Source of the DNA: Elephas maximus indicus
Lineage: Eukaryota > Chordata > Mammalia > Proboscidea > Elephantidae
Assembly: GCF_024166365.1 (NCBI RefSeq)
Contig: NC_064822.1
Location: 147,504,823 to 147,568,822 of the forward strand
Reading direction: 5' to 3'
Length of the DNA: 64,000 nucleotides
Position 1 is the stretch's first letter. Every line of letters starts with the position of its first letter. The translations under genes were made by a program, and so were the position numbers. The notes under the pieces are model-generated. The model was not told the DNA's origin. It saw only the letters and a program-made list of their open reading frames with translations, and did no database searches. Of the stretch, positions 44,895 through 56,668 are shown piece after piece.

Positions 44895-46394
44895 CAGATT
44901 TAAGTGTTCTATGAGACATGACTGTAACTAATAAAAGATATTGAAGTAGCTTTGTTTAAATTAGCTGTAGCTTTGAATTGATCAATAAAAACAATTGTTT
45001 GTTTCTCTAAATCCCAGGCATTAGTATTCCTATTAGATTTTCTATTTTTTGCTCCCATAAAGAGAAAAATGACATAGTTTTTTAATTAGTCTGCATTATG
45101 CTTAAGTCAGTGGAGCAAAGCATGAAAATTTAGCATAGTCCAATGGGAAGAAAAGCAATTGTCAGAGGGAGTAATCACAAAAAAATGCAGAAATTGGCAA
45201 AGATCTTAAAAGTGGTGGAAAACAAATACATATGAGATGGCTATTTTTAAAAGAGAATAATGAAAACATTTTCATAGCCAAAAGTAAGAGAAAGAAGATA
45301 AATGAAAAAGAGGAGACATAAAAAAGAGAAAATAGTTTTCACTTGTGTATCTCTGAAAGTAAAGCGTTTTTATTATCTATTACTATCATTACCAATCTAC
45401 CATCAATCTTGGAGCACCAGGCTCCTTACCAAAATAACAGCCTGGTAGAGATTTTGACTTAAACGGAGGACAAGCTCCTTAAATTAGCTTTGAAACTCAT
45501 TACTGGTTGAATTATTTCTGTAATCAGTTAAGTGAAAATTGTGCATGTATTTGCACTGATGTGGAATTAAAGGAGTTAACGCTGATTAACCCAGTCACCA
45601 TTTTGTAGTTTAGGATCTAAAGGAATGACCACCAATGGGTTAATTGTGACTATTTTTATTAGAATATTGTAAGAAATTAGTTTGTAATTATAGATTTAAT
45701 ATGACAAAGAAGACTGGCTCCAAAGTTAAAGTGTAGTAATTATCTGTTCATAAAACTCTACTTGTATCTTATGTCATTTTAGTCTATCATTTTATATGTA
45801 GCTGTGATTATACTTTTATTTATATATGGATGAGGTAAGATGGATTTAATTCAATATCATGTTAGTTGCACTTGTAATTTTTCAGGAAAAATCTAAAAGA
45901 TGGGCACATCAGAACCTAGTTTCTCCTAACTAGAAGCATTCTTATTAAAGCATACTTGAATTTATTAACATTTAATTCTTTTAGTATAGGAAAATGTTTT
46001 AGTAAAGATAAGTGTAAATTGAGAATAAACTGTCCTGGGTTTCAGTGAAACTATTTGTTTCATTCAAACAAAGATGATAAAATATATATATATATTTGTT
46101 TCATTCAAAGGTGATAGTGATCATAAAAAAATCCTCTGTAATATTTATAGATTTTTTTATAGCACTAACTTATTTCATTCATGCTAATGAGTTATTGCTA
46201 ACTTCTTCAAGTACAAATCTTTGAAACATATTATGGAAAAGGAAATAACAATATAATTCAACCACTCAGAATTCAGAAATAAAAAATATCCATTATATGG
46301 AGTCTATAATTAGTAAGTTCAAAGCACTTTAACTCTTATAAAGAAAAATAGATTTTGAAAATACTTTTTTTTTTTTTTTTTTAATCAGTTATCT
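44895..46394. other. No gene seen: unique AT-rich DNA
   Basis: About 1.5 kb of AT-rich sequence, with a short (TA)n patch near 46083-46095 and a T run near 46366-46382. Nothing is recognisable as a gene or repeat. Confidence 0.55.
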
Positions 46395-46407
46395 AAGGTC
46401 ACAATAA

Positions 46408-46608
46408 GGAGGACTGGTGATGCTAATGGTGAAGCATTGGGCTGCTAACTGAGTGGATGGCAGTTCAAATCCACTCAGCCGCTGAAGGACCTAGTGACCT
46501 GCTTCCTTAAAGATTATAGCCACAGAAACCCTACAGGGTTGTTCTACTCTGTCACACGGGGTCATTATGAGTAGAAAATTACTCTACGGCAGCCAACAAC
46601 AACAAGGT
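46408..46608 (+). mobile_element. AfroSINE, long form
   Basis: It has the head 'ggaggactggtgatgctaat', the middle 'gacctgcttccttaaagatt' and the tail 'aattactctacggcagccaa' plus '(aac)n'. Target candidates are 'aaggtcacaataa' (46395-46407) and 'aaggtcaagataa' (from about 46609). Confidence 0.88.
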
Positions 46609-46621
46609 CAAGATAATCATG

Positions 46622-47164
46622 CATAATAAATGACCACAAAAAAAAACAGTAGAATTCCAGAGTAAGCATGTATTGCTCACCCATCTGCTATTTGTGGGCT
46701 AGGCTGTTCTACTGATCCCAGCTGAGCCCACTTGTGTTTTCCTCCCTTGAGTGGCTATTGAATGATTTGGCTGGATTCTGTTGAGGTGACTAAGAGGAGT
46801 CAGCTCTGCTCCACATATCTCTCAGCCTGTAACAGGCTGGCTTGGGCCTTTTCTCACAGTGGTGATCACAAAGGATCAAGAGAGTAAACAGGGGAAAAAA
46901 AAAAAAACACAACCTTGGAGGCATGGACTGGGAAATAAAGAACACCATCAATTCCACAGTATAAAATTAGCCAAATAAGTTCTAAGTCCAGCTCAACATC
47001 AAAGTGGAGGGAAATCTCTGACTTTTTAGTTATAAGGACTGCAAAGCCAGTGGCAAAGAGCATGAGTATAAGGAGAGATAAAAGACAGTGACCATATAGA
47101 AAATCTACAATTTTTTCATATTTTACAATTTTTTTTTGTTTTACTTTACACTCATTAGCCAAAC
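46622..47164. other. No gene seen
   Basis: Unassigned sequence. A minus-strand open stretch at 46866-47171 (101 codons) looks like chance: it has no domain and a lysine-rich start. Confidence 0.5.
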
Positions 47165-47175
47165 AAATCACCTAT

Positions 47176-47349
47176 AAACCAAACCAAAACAAACCCTGTT
47201 GCCATCTAGTCAATTCCTACTCGTAGTGACCCTACCTATAGGGCAAAGTAAAACTGTGCCATAGGGTTTCCAAGGAACAGCTGATGGATTCAAACTACTG
47301 ACCTTTTTGAGAGCAACCAAGCTCTTAAACACTGTGCCGCCAGGGCTCC
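47176..47349 (-). mobile_element. AfroSINE, short form, minus strand
   Basis: It runs from 'aaccaaaccaaaacaaaccc' to 'cactgtgccgccagggctcc'. Target candidates are 'aaatcacctat' (47165-47175) and 'aaattgcctat' (47350-47360), with two mismatches. Confidence 0.88.
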
Positions 47350-47360
47350 AAATTGCCTAT

Positions 47361-47472
47361 GTTGTCGTTGTTGTTAGGTGCCCTTGAGTCAGTTCCAACT
47401 CATAACGACCCTATGTACCACAGAACGAAACACTGCAGGGTCCTTCACCATGCTCACAATCATTGCTATGTA
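47361..47472 (-). mobile_element. RTE LINE, last 0.11 kb, minus strand
   Basis: 'gttgtcgttgttgttaggtg' to 'ctcacaatcattgctatgta' is the extreme 3' end. It adjoins the previous SINE. Confidence 0.8.
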
Positions 47473-48031
47473 CATAGGCAGTTATTATGCTCTAAGAGTT
47501 AAATAATGTATTTCTCTTCTTTGTATTTCTGAACTGTGTGGTAACTATACATGCTTCTAAAACTCAAAAGTAATTTCTACTTTGATCACTTTAATCATAT
47601 TTTATCAACTGAGAAAATAAGTTGAACATCAACAAATCCTAATGACTTATTAGATATGTACACAGTTGTCATTTTATACACTGTAAAATGGTTGTCCACC
47701 ATCATAGTAAGCATTCTTGTGCTTATACAACCATCTTAGCAACGGGAAGTAGACCATGTGATGATACATGTTTGCCTTCATAAGACTTTACAAAATTTCT
47801 GGATAAGAAGGTGAAATGCAGTAGGTATTAAAATTTCCATTTCCTCACCTCAGTTCTAGAGAACATAATTATGAATTCTTAAAAGATGCACAGGGAATAA
47901 AAATCCCCTTAATCTCATATCTAAGAAGAAACATAATTCTTCCAAAAATTGCATTAATATTCAATTGTTTCCTGTTACTTTATGTTTACTTCCTCAAATT
48001 GATTTAATAAAGATCTGCACCTTCAGAATGA
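47473..48031. other. No gene seen
   Basis: AT-rich unassigned sequence between two RTE copies. Confidence 0.5.
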
Positions 48032-48851
48032 TTGTTGTTAGGTGCCATTCAAGTCAGTTATGACTCATAGTGAACCTGTGTACAACGGAAGGAAACACTG
48101 CCTGATCCTGAGCCATCCTCACAACTGTTGTTAGCTTGAGCCTATTGTTGCAGCTACAGTGTCAATCCACCTCCTTGAGGATCTTTTTTTCACTGACCCT
48201 GTACTTTACTAAGATGATGTCTTCTGCAGAGATCCATTCCTCCTGATAGCGTGCCCAAAGTATGTGAGATGAAGTCTGTCCTTGCTTCTAAGAAGCATTC
48301 TGGCTGTACTTCTTCCAAAACAGATTTCTTCACTCTTCTGGCAGTGGAGGGTATATTCAAGAAGTCTTCTTCAGTAGACTTGCCCAGTGCAGTAGACTTG
48401 GACATTGATTGTGAATCAAAGTACAATGAAATTCTTGACAACTTCAATCTTTTCTCTGCTTTTTATGATGGTGCTTATTGGTCCAGTTGTGAGGATTTTT
48501 GTTTTCTTTATTTTTTTATTTTTTTATGTTTAGGTATAATCCACAATGAAGGCTATAGTCTTTGATCTTCATCAATAAGTGCTTCAAGTCTCTTCACTTG
48601 CAGCAAGCAAGGTTCTGTCATATGCAAATCTCAGATTGTTAATGAGTCTTCCTCCAATTCTGATGTTGCATTCCTTTTTCATATAGTCCAGCTTCTCGGA
48701 TTATTTGCTCAGCATACAGATTGGCTGCGTATGGTGAAAGTATATAACAATGATGCACACCTTCCTTGATTTTAAACCACACAGTATCCCTTTGTTCTGT
48801 TCTAACGACTGCCTCTTGGTCTGCGTACAGGTTCCACATGAGCACAATTAA

Positions 48852-49025
48852 AAAACAACAACAAAAAAACAAAACCCATTGGCATCCAGATGATTCCAAC
48901 TCATAGCAACTCAATATGACAGAGTAGAACTGTCCCAGAAGGTTTCCAAGGATCAGCTGGTGGATTCAAACTGCTGACATTTTGGTTGGCAGATATAGCT
49001 CTTAACCACTGTGCCAACAGAGCCC
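48852..49025 (-). mobile_element. AfroSINE nested in RTE, with TSD
   Basis: The tail '(ac/a)n' area is followed by 'gatgattccaactcatagca', and the head complement 'cactgtgccaacagagcccc' closes it. The target 'catgagcacaattaa' (48837-48851) and 'catgagtgcaattaa' (49026-49040) differ at two positions and are RTE sequence. Confidence 0.92.
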
Positions 49026-50948
49026 CATGAGTGCAATTAAGTACTCTGGAATTCACATTCTTCACAATATTATCCATAATTTGTTATGATACATACATTT
49101 GAATGTCTTTGCATAGTTAATAAAACACAGGTAAAAGTCTTTATGGCATTTTCTACTTTCAGCCAAGATCCATCTGATATCATCAATAATATCTCCTGTT
49201 CCAAGTCTGCTTCTGAATCTGGCTTGAATTTCTGGCAGTTCCATGTTGATATACTGCTACAACCATTTTTGAATGATCTTCAGCAAAATTTTACTTATGT
49301 ATGATATTAATGATATTGTTCAACAATTTTCATATTTGGTTACATCAGCCTTTCCTTGGAATGGCACAAATATGGATTTCTTCCAGTTGGTTGGCCAGGT
49401 AGCTGTCTTCCAAATTTCTTGGCATAGATGAGTGGCCACCTCCAGCACTGCATCTGTTTGTTGAAACATCTCAATTGGTGTTCCATCAGTTCCTTGAACC
49501 CTGTTTTTCACCGGTATCTTCAGTGCAGCTTGGACTTCTTCCTGCAGTACCATCAGTTTCTCATCATATACTACCTCCTAAAATGGTTGATTGTCGACCA
49601 ATTATTTTTGGTACAGTGTATTCCTTCTATTTTCTTTTGATGCTTCCTGCATCGTTCAACTTTTTTGATCATAGAATTCTTCAATATTGCAACTCGAGCT
49701 TGAATTTTTTCTTCAATTATTTCAGCTTGAGAAATGCCAGGCATGTTCTTCCCTTTTGGCGTTCTAACTCCAGGTCTTTTCACATGTTATTATAATACTT
49801 TCCTTTGTCTTGTAGAACCATTCTTTGAAATAACCTGTTTAGCTCTTTTACTTCATCATTTCTTCCATTCACTTTAGCTACTCTACATTCAAGAGCATCT
49901 TTCAGAGTCTCTTAACATCTATTTTGGTGTTTTCTTCTTTTCCTGTCTTTTTAATGACCTTTTGCTTTCTCCATGTATGATGTCCTTGATGTCATTCCAC
50001 AACTCATCTGGTCTTCAGTCACTAGTGTTAAATGCGTCAAATCTATTCTTAAGATGGTCTCCAAATTCTGGTGGGATATACTCAAGGTTATATTTTGGCT
50101 CTCTCGGACTTGTTTTCATTTTCTTCAGCTTTAACTTGAATTGCGTATGAGCAATTGATGGTCCCTTCCACAGTGGGCGCCTACCTCATTCTGACTGATG
50201 ATATGGAGCTTTTCCATTGCCTCTTTCTGCAGAGGTAGTCAGTTTGATTCCTGTGTATTCCATCTGGCGAGACCACATGTATGGTTGCCATTCATATTGT
50301 TGAAAAAAGGTATTTGCAATGAAGAAGTCATTGGTCTTGTATAATTCTATTATACAATCCTGGGGTCATTTCTATCACTAAGGCCATATTTTCCAACTAT
50401 TGATCTTTCTTCTGTGTTTCCAACTTTCACATTCCAGTCACCAGTAATTGTCAATGCATCTTGATTGCATGTTTGAACAATTTCAGACTGCAGAAGGTGG
50501 TAAACCCTTCAATTTCTTCATCTTTGCCCTTAGTAGTTGGTGCATAAATTTGAATAGTCCTATTAACTGGTCTTCCTTGTACGTGTATGGATATTATCCT
50601 ATCACTGACAGTGTGGTACTTCAAGATAGATCTGGAAATGTTCTTTTTGTTGATGAATGCAATGCCATTTCTGTTCAATTTGTCATTCCTGGCATAGTAA
50701 ACATATGATTGTTTGATTCAAAATGGCCAATACCAGTCCATTTTAGCTCACCGATGCCTAAAATATCAATGTTTATGCATTCATTTCATTTTTGATGACT
50801 TCCAGTTTTCCTGGATTCATATTTCGTACATTCCATGTTCCAATTATTAATGAATGTTTGTAGCTCTTTCTTCTCATTTTGAGTCATGCCACATCAGCAA
50901 ATGAAGATCCCAAAAGCTTGAATCCACCTACGTCATTGAAGTCGACTC

Positions 50949-51000
50949 TATAGGGTCTCTATAAGTCAGAATCGACTTGACAGCAATGAGATTTTTGGTT
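50949..51000 (+). mobile_element. AfroSINE 3'-end fragment in RTE
   Basis: 'agtcagaatcgacttgacag' with 'gatttttggttgg' is the last ~50 bp of an AfroSINE placed between the RTE's 'gtcgactcta' and 'ctttgaggaggcagctc'. The join shares only a few bases with the SINE and shows no clear duplication. Confidence 0.75.
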
Positions 51001-51293
51001 GGTACTTTGAGGAGGCAGCTCTTCCTGGTCATACTGAATGTCTTCCAACCTGAGGGGCTCATCTTCTGGCACTACATCAGACAATGTTCCACTGTTATTC
51101 ACAAGGTTTTCACTGGTTAATTTTTTCAGAAGTAGACTGCCAGATCCTTCTTCCTAGTCTCTCTTAGTCTGGAAGCTCTGCTGAAATCTGTCCATCATGG
51201 GTGATCCTGATGGTATTTGAAATACCAGTGGCATAACTTTGTGTGTCACAGCAACAAGCAAGCTACTACAGTATGACAAACTGACATGTGGGG

Positions 51294-51610
51294 ATTAAGA
51301 CCTGTATTAACTCACAAGTCTTGAATTGTGCAGTTTCTGTCCCAAACCTATTTTTTAATATCCTTAAAGCAATAGTTTCTTCCCAAACATGTTATTCAAT
51401 AAATGATCTAGTGATTCCAAAAGTAATCATTGGCCTTATAGCAAACTTCCAAATGAAAAGTTAAAAGAAAAGTGGTATTTCCTACTTGGCAGTAAAATTA
51501 CTGTTTTAATACTGAACTTAAAAAAAAAAGTCAGGCCAGTTTGCTGTTGCAAGCAGATACACTAGTGTACTTATTACACAAGGCAGAAAATTTGGCTTGT
51601 TCACTGCTCA
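51294..51610. other. No gene seen
   Basis: Unassigned sequence right of the RTE. Confidence 0.5.
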
Positions 51611-51614
51611 ATCA

Positions 51615-51700
51615 TTATATCCCGAAATAGAGTCTGATACAGATTATGGCTCAATAAATATTTTTTGAATAAAATATTGGTTAGCTGAATGAATGATGTT
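51615..51700 (+). mobile_element. L2 3' end
   Basis: 'ttatggctcaataaatattt' followed by 'agctgaatgaatga' is the characteristic L2 terminus. Confidence 0.65.
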
Positions 51701-52626
51701 GTTATGTAATTGAATAACATTGCTTTTTGGTGACTTGGAAGTAGTCAACAGAGGATTTTCCACAATCTACATAACTAAGAAATAATAAAAACGTGTTGTA
51801 AGTGCTATAAGATCCTTCATAAATTTCTTGAGAGTGACATGAATAATCCCAAGATAAAGATCAGAGCTAAAAAGACTACATTCCATTTTCAAGATTTGTA
51901 TACTTTTGCAGATTTCATTTTAGATTCATGGCTGTTTGAGTTTTTCACTGTCAAATCAGAATGGTTCCTTGGAGTTACCCTAGGCGCCAAAAGATCATAT
52001 TGTTAGAATAAAAATCTAAGACTATGTTTAAGTTCAACCACTTCAACCACATACACTCAGAAATTTATAAAATTTAAGGAAAATTTTACTTACACTAAGC
52101 CAGGAGCTGCACGTCTATTAAATTTGCAGAAGAACATCCATAAGCAACAGAAGTTTGAAAAACAATAAATTTTCTAAAATTTCCATTTTTGTTATATTTG
52201 TGAGGTTTTCCAAAGTCAATATAAAATCATTATTGTGTGATTAAGTTATTATAAAGTCCATAATTAGATTCAATATGTAGAGAAACATGAACCATGGATT
52301 TGCTATTATTTAAAAAATGGTGTTCTGGTAAAAAGAAAAACTATATGTGTTATTATTAAAGGTAAATTCACTGCATTCATCTTTTTCTATTCACCATATA
52401 ATAGCTTGTTCTAAGAAACACTTGGACATTATCATCTTTAGTACTTTTTTAAGAAGAATCCATTTGGGAAGTCATTCAAAACCTCTGGAAGGGAGAGGGT
52501 AGAAGAAAGGACTAGGGGATAGGCACATAAGTAGATTCAAATAATGCAAATTTTTCTTGTTCTTAAGTTTTAGTGGAGAGTTCAAGAGTATTATATTATT
52601 ATGTCTTTTCACTTATATTTTTGTTA
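51701..52626. other. No gene seen: unique AT-rich DNA
   Basis: About 0.9 kb without recognisable signals. Confidence 0.5.
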
Positions 52627-52638
52627 CATGTAAGTGAT

Positions 52639-52807
52639 AAAAACCAAAAATCCAAACCCGTTGCCGTCGAGTTGATTCCAACTCATAGAGACCCTATATG
52701 ACAGAGTAGAACTGCCCCATAGGGTTTCCAAGGAGTGACTGGTGGATTTGAACTGCCGACCTTTTGATTAGCAGCTGTAACTTCTTACTGTTGTGCCACT
52801 AGGGCTC
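52639..52807 (-). mobile_element. AfroSINE, short form, with TSD, minus strand
   Basis: The tail 'cccgttgccgtcgagttgat' is near-consensus. The head complement is 'tgtgccactagggctc'. A perfect 12-bp target 'catgtaagtgat' lies at 52627-52638 and 52808-52819. It looks like one of the younger insertions. Confidence 0.94.
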
Positions 52808-52819
52808 CATGTAAGTGAT

Positions 52820-53537
52820 GCATATATCAAATATTACATTAATGTAATAAATGAAATTCATTTTCAGAAATGCAGAATGTAGCTAAAATTATTTATAAAC
52901 ATCAATTATGCTGAACTATATTCAACTGTAAAAATATCATGCAGAAAACACTTCAGGAATAACATTGCCCAGATTTGTATCCTGAAGACAAAGAAAACCT
53001 TAGTATTTTTACATGAGATTTTTACGTATCATCTGGTCAAGGTATGAATACATTGTTTCTTGATAACTTGAGAGAAATCAAAGCAGATTATTGTTTCCAC
53101 AACAGAAAATAATGAAGATATATTGTTCATTCATTTTAATTAAAAGAAAGTAGGTTTTTTGTTTGTAGTTAAATTGTAAGGGAATTTAAGATTAGGAAGA
53201 CTACATTAATTTAAGAGTACAATTTATTGTTTATAACAATCCCTGTTTCTAAGTATGTGGTTAAAAACTGTATACGTGTATAGCTCTTTTTTTTTTTTTC
53301 TTGTGTGGGTAGGGTATCAATAGAAGCATTTAATTTAGGTATTAAATAAACAAAAATTTGCATAGGTTACCACGGAGTTATACAATACATAATTTAATGT
53401 AATTGATAAGATATAATAAAGTGATAGAAAATACCAGTTTTCCAGTATCTAGAAAATTCAATTTTTTAATGCAAGGAAAACATCAATATGAAATTTTTGA
53501 TATATAATATATTCAAAAAATTAAATAAATTTTGACA
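52820..53537. other. No gene seen: unique AT-rich DNA
   Basis: AT-rich throughout, with a T run near 53287-53299. Confidence 0.5.
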
Positions 53538-53595
53538 AATTACAATAAAAACAAACCAAACCTATTGCTTTTGAGTCATCTCTGAATTACAGTAA
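53538..53595 (-). mobile_element. 36-bp SINE-tail micro-insertion with TSD
   Basis: 'aattacaataa' (53538-53548) and 'aattacagtaa' (53585-53595) surround 36 bases that are only the terminal AfroSINE part, 'ccaaacctattgcttttgag' and its neighbours. There is one mismatch between the duplications. Confidence 0.75.
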
Positions 53596-53779
53596 GTTGG
53601 ATATTACAATTACATTGGATTTTGCCATTTTGCCAGAACTAACATTGCAAAATATAAATGTCTGGGCTCTCAAAAATTATTTTACACCATTATTTATGTT
53701 TTTGTTTTTTTCTTTTTGGCTCAGAGGATTAATTGACATTTACCCATCCCAACCCATCTCCTACTCATCCTGCCTTCAC

Positions 53780-54170
53780 TGGTTGCAAGTGAGAACCAAC
53801 TAACTCATGTTATTTTAATCCAAAAAGAAAAGGACATTTACTAACACATGTAAAAAAGTCAAGAGGGTTCATTCGACTTCAGATACTGCTGCATCCAGCA
53901 GTGTCAAGAATTAAAGCAAGGACATCAGCCCTCTCTGTCTATTCAGCTTTATTTGGAAAACATTATCAGGCAGATTCTACCCAGAGAGTGATGACAAAGA
54001 CTATTGGAAGATTGACAGATTCACGTTTATATTCTCTCGACTTGGTTAATCTGACAAAAAGCGAAGGCATTTTATTCAATTGATTCTACAGAATTCCCAG
54101 GGCCGATTTCCATTGGTATTCCTCAGTATCATGTATATTCCTGAAACAATCTTTGTGAAGGGCTCTTACT
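53780..54170 (+). repeat. Unclassified interspersed repeat, second of two related copies
   Basis: 'actgctgcatccagcagtgt' and 'catcagccctctctgtctat' show the same order of motifs as the repeat at 13.59-13.97 kb ('cagcttgatccagagtctca', 'catcaggacttattttctct'). The name is uncertain. Confidence 0.4.
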
Positions 54171-54790
54171 GGCTAGACTTGAGTGATAAACATGTGGTTT
54201 AAGACGGGGAGGAAATGATTCTTAAAGGAAAATCAAATATAGTAACCAAAATAAAAATGAAGGTATTCTGGGCATAAAACCAACAAATAAAAATGCCCAT
54301 ATAGACCTTAGTACCTAATATGCAAACATATGTTTTTCCCATATTAACAATTTTTAAAAATGTTGTTTTAATGAACTCACTCCATCTGTATATATGGCTA
54401 TAACTCAATTTAATTAATGTAATCATCAGGAATTCTGGGATGCTGTAATGATATACACTCCCCTTGTCAAGCACTTAAAGGGTAAATGAGTGATTCAGCT
54501 ACATCGAACCTGCCCAGTACACATTGCTGGAAAAGCATTCACTACAATAAATATTCATACTTAGAACGTGGAGGAATGGGAAGTTGTACACAACAGTCAA
54601 TGGTTTTTACCAGATACCATATTCTTCAAACAAGAACTGGAAGTATGCTAGTTGTGTGAATTAAATTGCTTTTCTGTTTATAACATCTCAAATGAACATT
54701 TTTACTCTATCCCCTCAGTGCCCATCTCCTCCATTCTTCATACGTGATTAAACTTACGCAATTTAAAGAAGCCTTAGTCCCATTGAACTG
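54171..54790. other. No gene seen
   Basis: Unique AT-rich sequence. Confidence 0.5.
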
Positions 54791-54794
54791 CCCC

Positions 54795-55885
54795 TACTTT
54801 TGGCTAATGTTCTCTTGCCCCTGGGCTGCTGTGCCCTTTTATTTTCATTTTGTTTTATGGGCCTGTCCAATCTTTGGCTGAAGGGCCAACCTCAGGAGTG
54901 ACTTCATTACTGAGCTGAAAGTGTGTCCGGGGGCTATACTCTCAGGATTTCTCCAGTCTCTGTAAGGTCAGCAAGTCTGGTCTTTTTTTTTTTTTGAGTT
55001 AGAATTTTGTTCACGTTTTTCTCCATCTCTGTCCAGGACCCTCTCTTGTGATCCCTGCCAGAGCAGTCAATGGTGGTAGCTGGGCACCATCTAGTTGTAC
55101 TGGACTTAGTCTGGTGGAAGCCATTGTAGATATGGTCCGCTAGTCCTTTGGATTAATCTTTCCTTTGTATTTTATTTGTGTTTTTAATTTTCTTCATTCC
55201 CCCTTGCTCCTGAAAGGGCGAGACCAGTGGAGTATCCTAGATGGCTGCTCACAGGCTTTTAAGACCCCAAACGCTACTTACCGAAGTAAAATGTAGAACA
55301 TTTTCTGTATAAACTATGTTATGCCTATTGAGCTAGATGTTCCCTGAGACCATGGTCCCCACAGCCCTCAGCCGAGCAATTTTATCCTTCATGGAGTTTG
55401 GATGTGTAAATGGAGCTTCCATCTTGCCTTGTACTAGTTGTGCTGGCCTCCCCAGTATTGCATACTGTCTTACACTTCACCAAAGTTACCACTCATCTAT
55501 TGTCCATTTAGTGTTTTTCCATCCCTGCCTCCCCCCCATAACCATCAAAGATTGTTTCTTTTTGTATGTAAACCTTTTCATGAGTTTTTACAGTAGTGGC
55601 CTCATACAATATTTGTCCTTTTGTAATTGACTTATTTCACTCAGCATAACGTCCTCCATATTCATCCATGTTATGAGATGCTTCACAGATTCACCATTGT
55701 TCTTCATCATTGCATAATACTCCATTGTGTGTATGTACCACAGTTTGTTTATCCATTCGTATGCTGATGGGCACTTAGGTTGTTTCCATCTTTTTGCTAT
55801 TGTGAACAATGCTGCAATGAACAGGGTTGTGCATATGTCTATTAGTGTGACAACACTTATTTCTCTAGGATATATTCCTAGGCCA
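54795..55885 (-). mobile_element. L1 LINE, 5'-truncated, minus strand
   Basis: This is the reverse complement of the 3' UTR seen at 41.0-41.8 kb ('cccctgggctgctgtgccct', 'gggcctgtccaatctttggc') with the distal ORF2 region upstream of it. The minus-strand stretch 55809-55588 reads as the L1 end region with WMNMEDVMLSEISQ. It breaks at about 55885. Confidence 0.88.
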
Positions 55886-56094
55886 CTCCCAGATCATGAA
55901 ATAGTGGTTTCTATTTTCTTCCTCCATTTCTCTTTCAATTAATACTCACCATAAAGTCTTAAAATGTATACCCCAATCATATCATTACTCTGAAAAAATT
56001 CTTTAAAGATCAACAAAGTCCAAAGTTCTTTTATCAAAGATTACTCAATTTAACCTCTCTACAGACTTTAATAGTAATAGAAAAACTATACATC

Positions 56095-56220
56095 TGAAAT
56101 GGTTAAGCACTGGGCAAATAACCAAAAGGTTAGGGGTTTGAACTCACCCAGAGGCACCTCAGGAAAAAGGTCTGGTGATCTGTTTCTGAAAGATCACAAC
56201 CATGAAAAATTTATGGGTTG
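56095..56220 (+). mobile_element. AfroSINE, left part, split by a U6 chimera
   Basis: 'aaatggttaagcactgggca', 'accaaaaggttaggggtttg' and 'gatctgtttctgaaagatca' are the head and middle of an AfroSINE. The missing tail is found at 56611. Confidence 0.8.
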
Positions 56221-56328
56221 GTGCTTGCTTCAGCAGCACATATACTAAAATTGGAATGATACAGAGTTAAGTAGAATGTTCCTGAGAAAGGATGCACGTA
56301 AATTCATGAAGTGTTCTATATATTTTTA
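56221..56328 (+). pseudogene. RNU6: U6 snRNA pseudogene
   Basis: The 5' end 'gtgcttgcttcagcagcaca' and 'tatactaaaattggaatgat' are near-identical to spliceosomal U6. The ACAGAG box that pairs with the 5' splice site is present ('acagag', about 56261). The following AGC/catalytic helix region has diverged, and the 3' end is 'gtgttctatatattttt'. It lacks a normal upstream pol III promoter because it sits inside an AfroSINE. It is the 5' part of a longer chimeric retrocopy. Confidence 0.9.
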
Positions 56329-56610
56329 GCTTAACTAGTAAAAAAATGTCTGCTTTGGGCATCATGCTCTTTTAAAAACTATCTATATTGGAACAAAGAG
56401 GCAAAATCTACTCAAAAGATTAGGTAGGAACCTTAGAGGACAGTGATTTTATGTTAATGGAGGAGGAACAACTAAGAAAAGGAGTGAGAATGGTTGTGCA
56501 ACTCAAAGAATGTAATAATGTCACTGAATTGCACATGTAGAAACAGTTGAATTGATATATGTTTTGGTGTGTATGTTCTCAACAAGAAAATAAAATTTTA
56601 AAAAATGCTG
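56329..56610 (+). mobile_element. L1-like 3' end joined to U6 (chimeric retrocopy)
   Basis: The segment carries 'gaggaggaacaactaagaaa', 'gtgcaactcaaagaatgtaa' and 'gtcactgaattgcacatgta', then 'gttctcaacaagaaa' with an AATAAA at 56589-56594 and an A-rich end. This matches an L1-type 3' terminus known to me from elephant-like genomes, but the name was not checked. Joined to full-length U6, it has the form of a template-switch U6/L1 chimera. Confidence 0.6.
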
Positions 56611-56668
56611 TTGGTTAGAGTTCTACTCAATGAGACGGAATTGATTTGAAGGCAACTGGTTTGATTAA
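56611..56668 (+). mobile_element. AfroSINE, right part
   Basis: 'gttggttagagttctactca', 'atgagacggaattgatttga' and 'aggcaactggtttga' are the SINE tail that completes the element begun at 56095. Confidence 0.8.

Larger units (their letters stand above)
48032..51293 (-). mobile_element. RTE LINE, near full length with nested SINEs
   Basis: The 3' end is at 48032 and the 5' end at about 51293 ('gtatgacaaactgacatgtg' on the plus strand). The endonuclease is about 50678-50451 (RPVNRTIQIYAPTTKGKDEE). The RT part is about 49553-49062 (MELPEIQARFRSRLGTGDII, then YLCFINYAKTF where other copies have FIDYAKAF). GCILSPY is decayed to CYILSPY near 48780-48755, so it is enzymatically dead. Interruptions are an AfroSINE at 48852-49025 and a short SINE tail at about 50949-51000. 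A region near 48400 has lost bases. Confidence 0.91.

Noticed and set aside
46866-47171. 101-codon minus-strand open frame as a gene
   Set aside because: It has no recognisable domain and sits in AT-rich DNA beside a SINE. Frames of this length occur by chance in 64 kb.
56221-56328. Functional U6 snRNA gene
   Set aside because: The catalytic helix region has diverged. The copy sits in a SINE without the usual upstream promoter and runs into an A-tailed segment.
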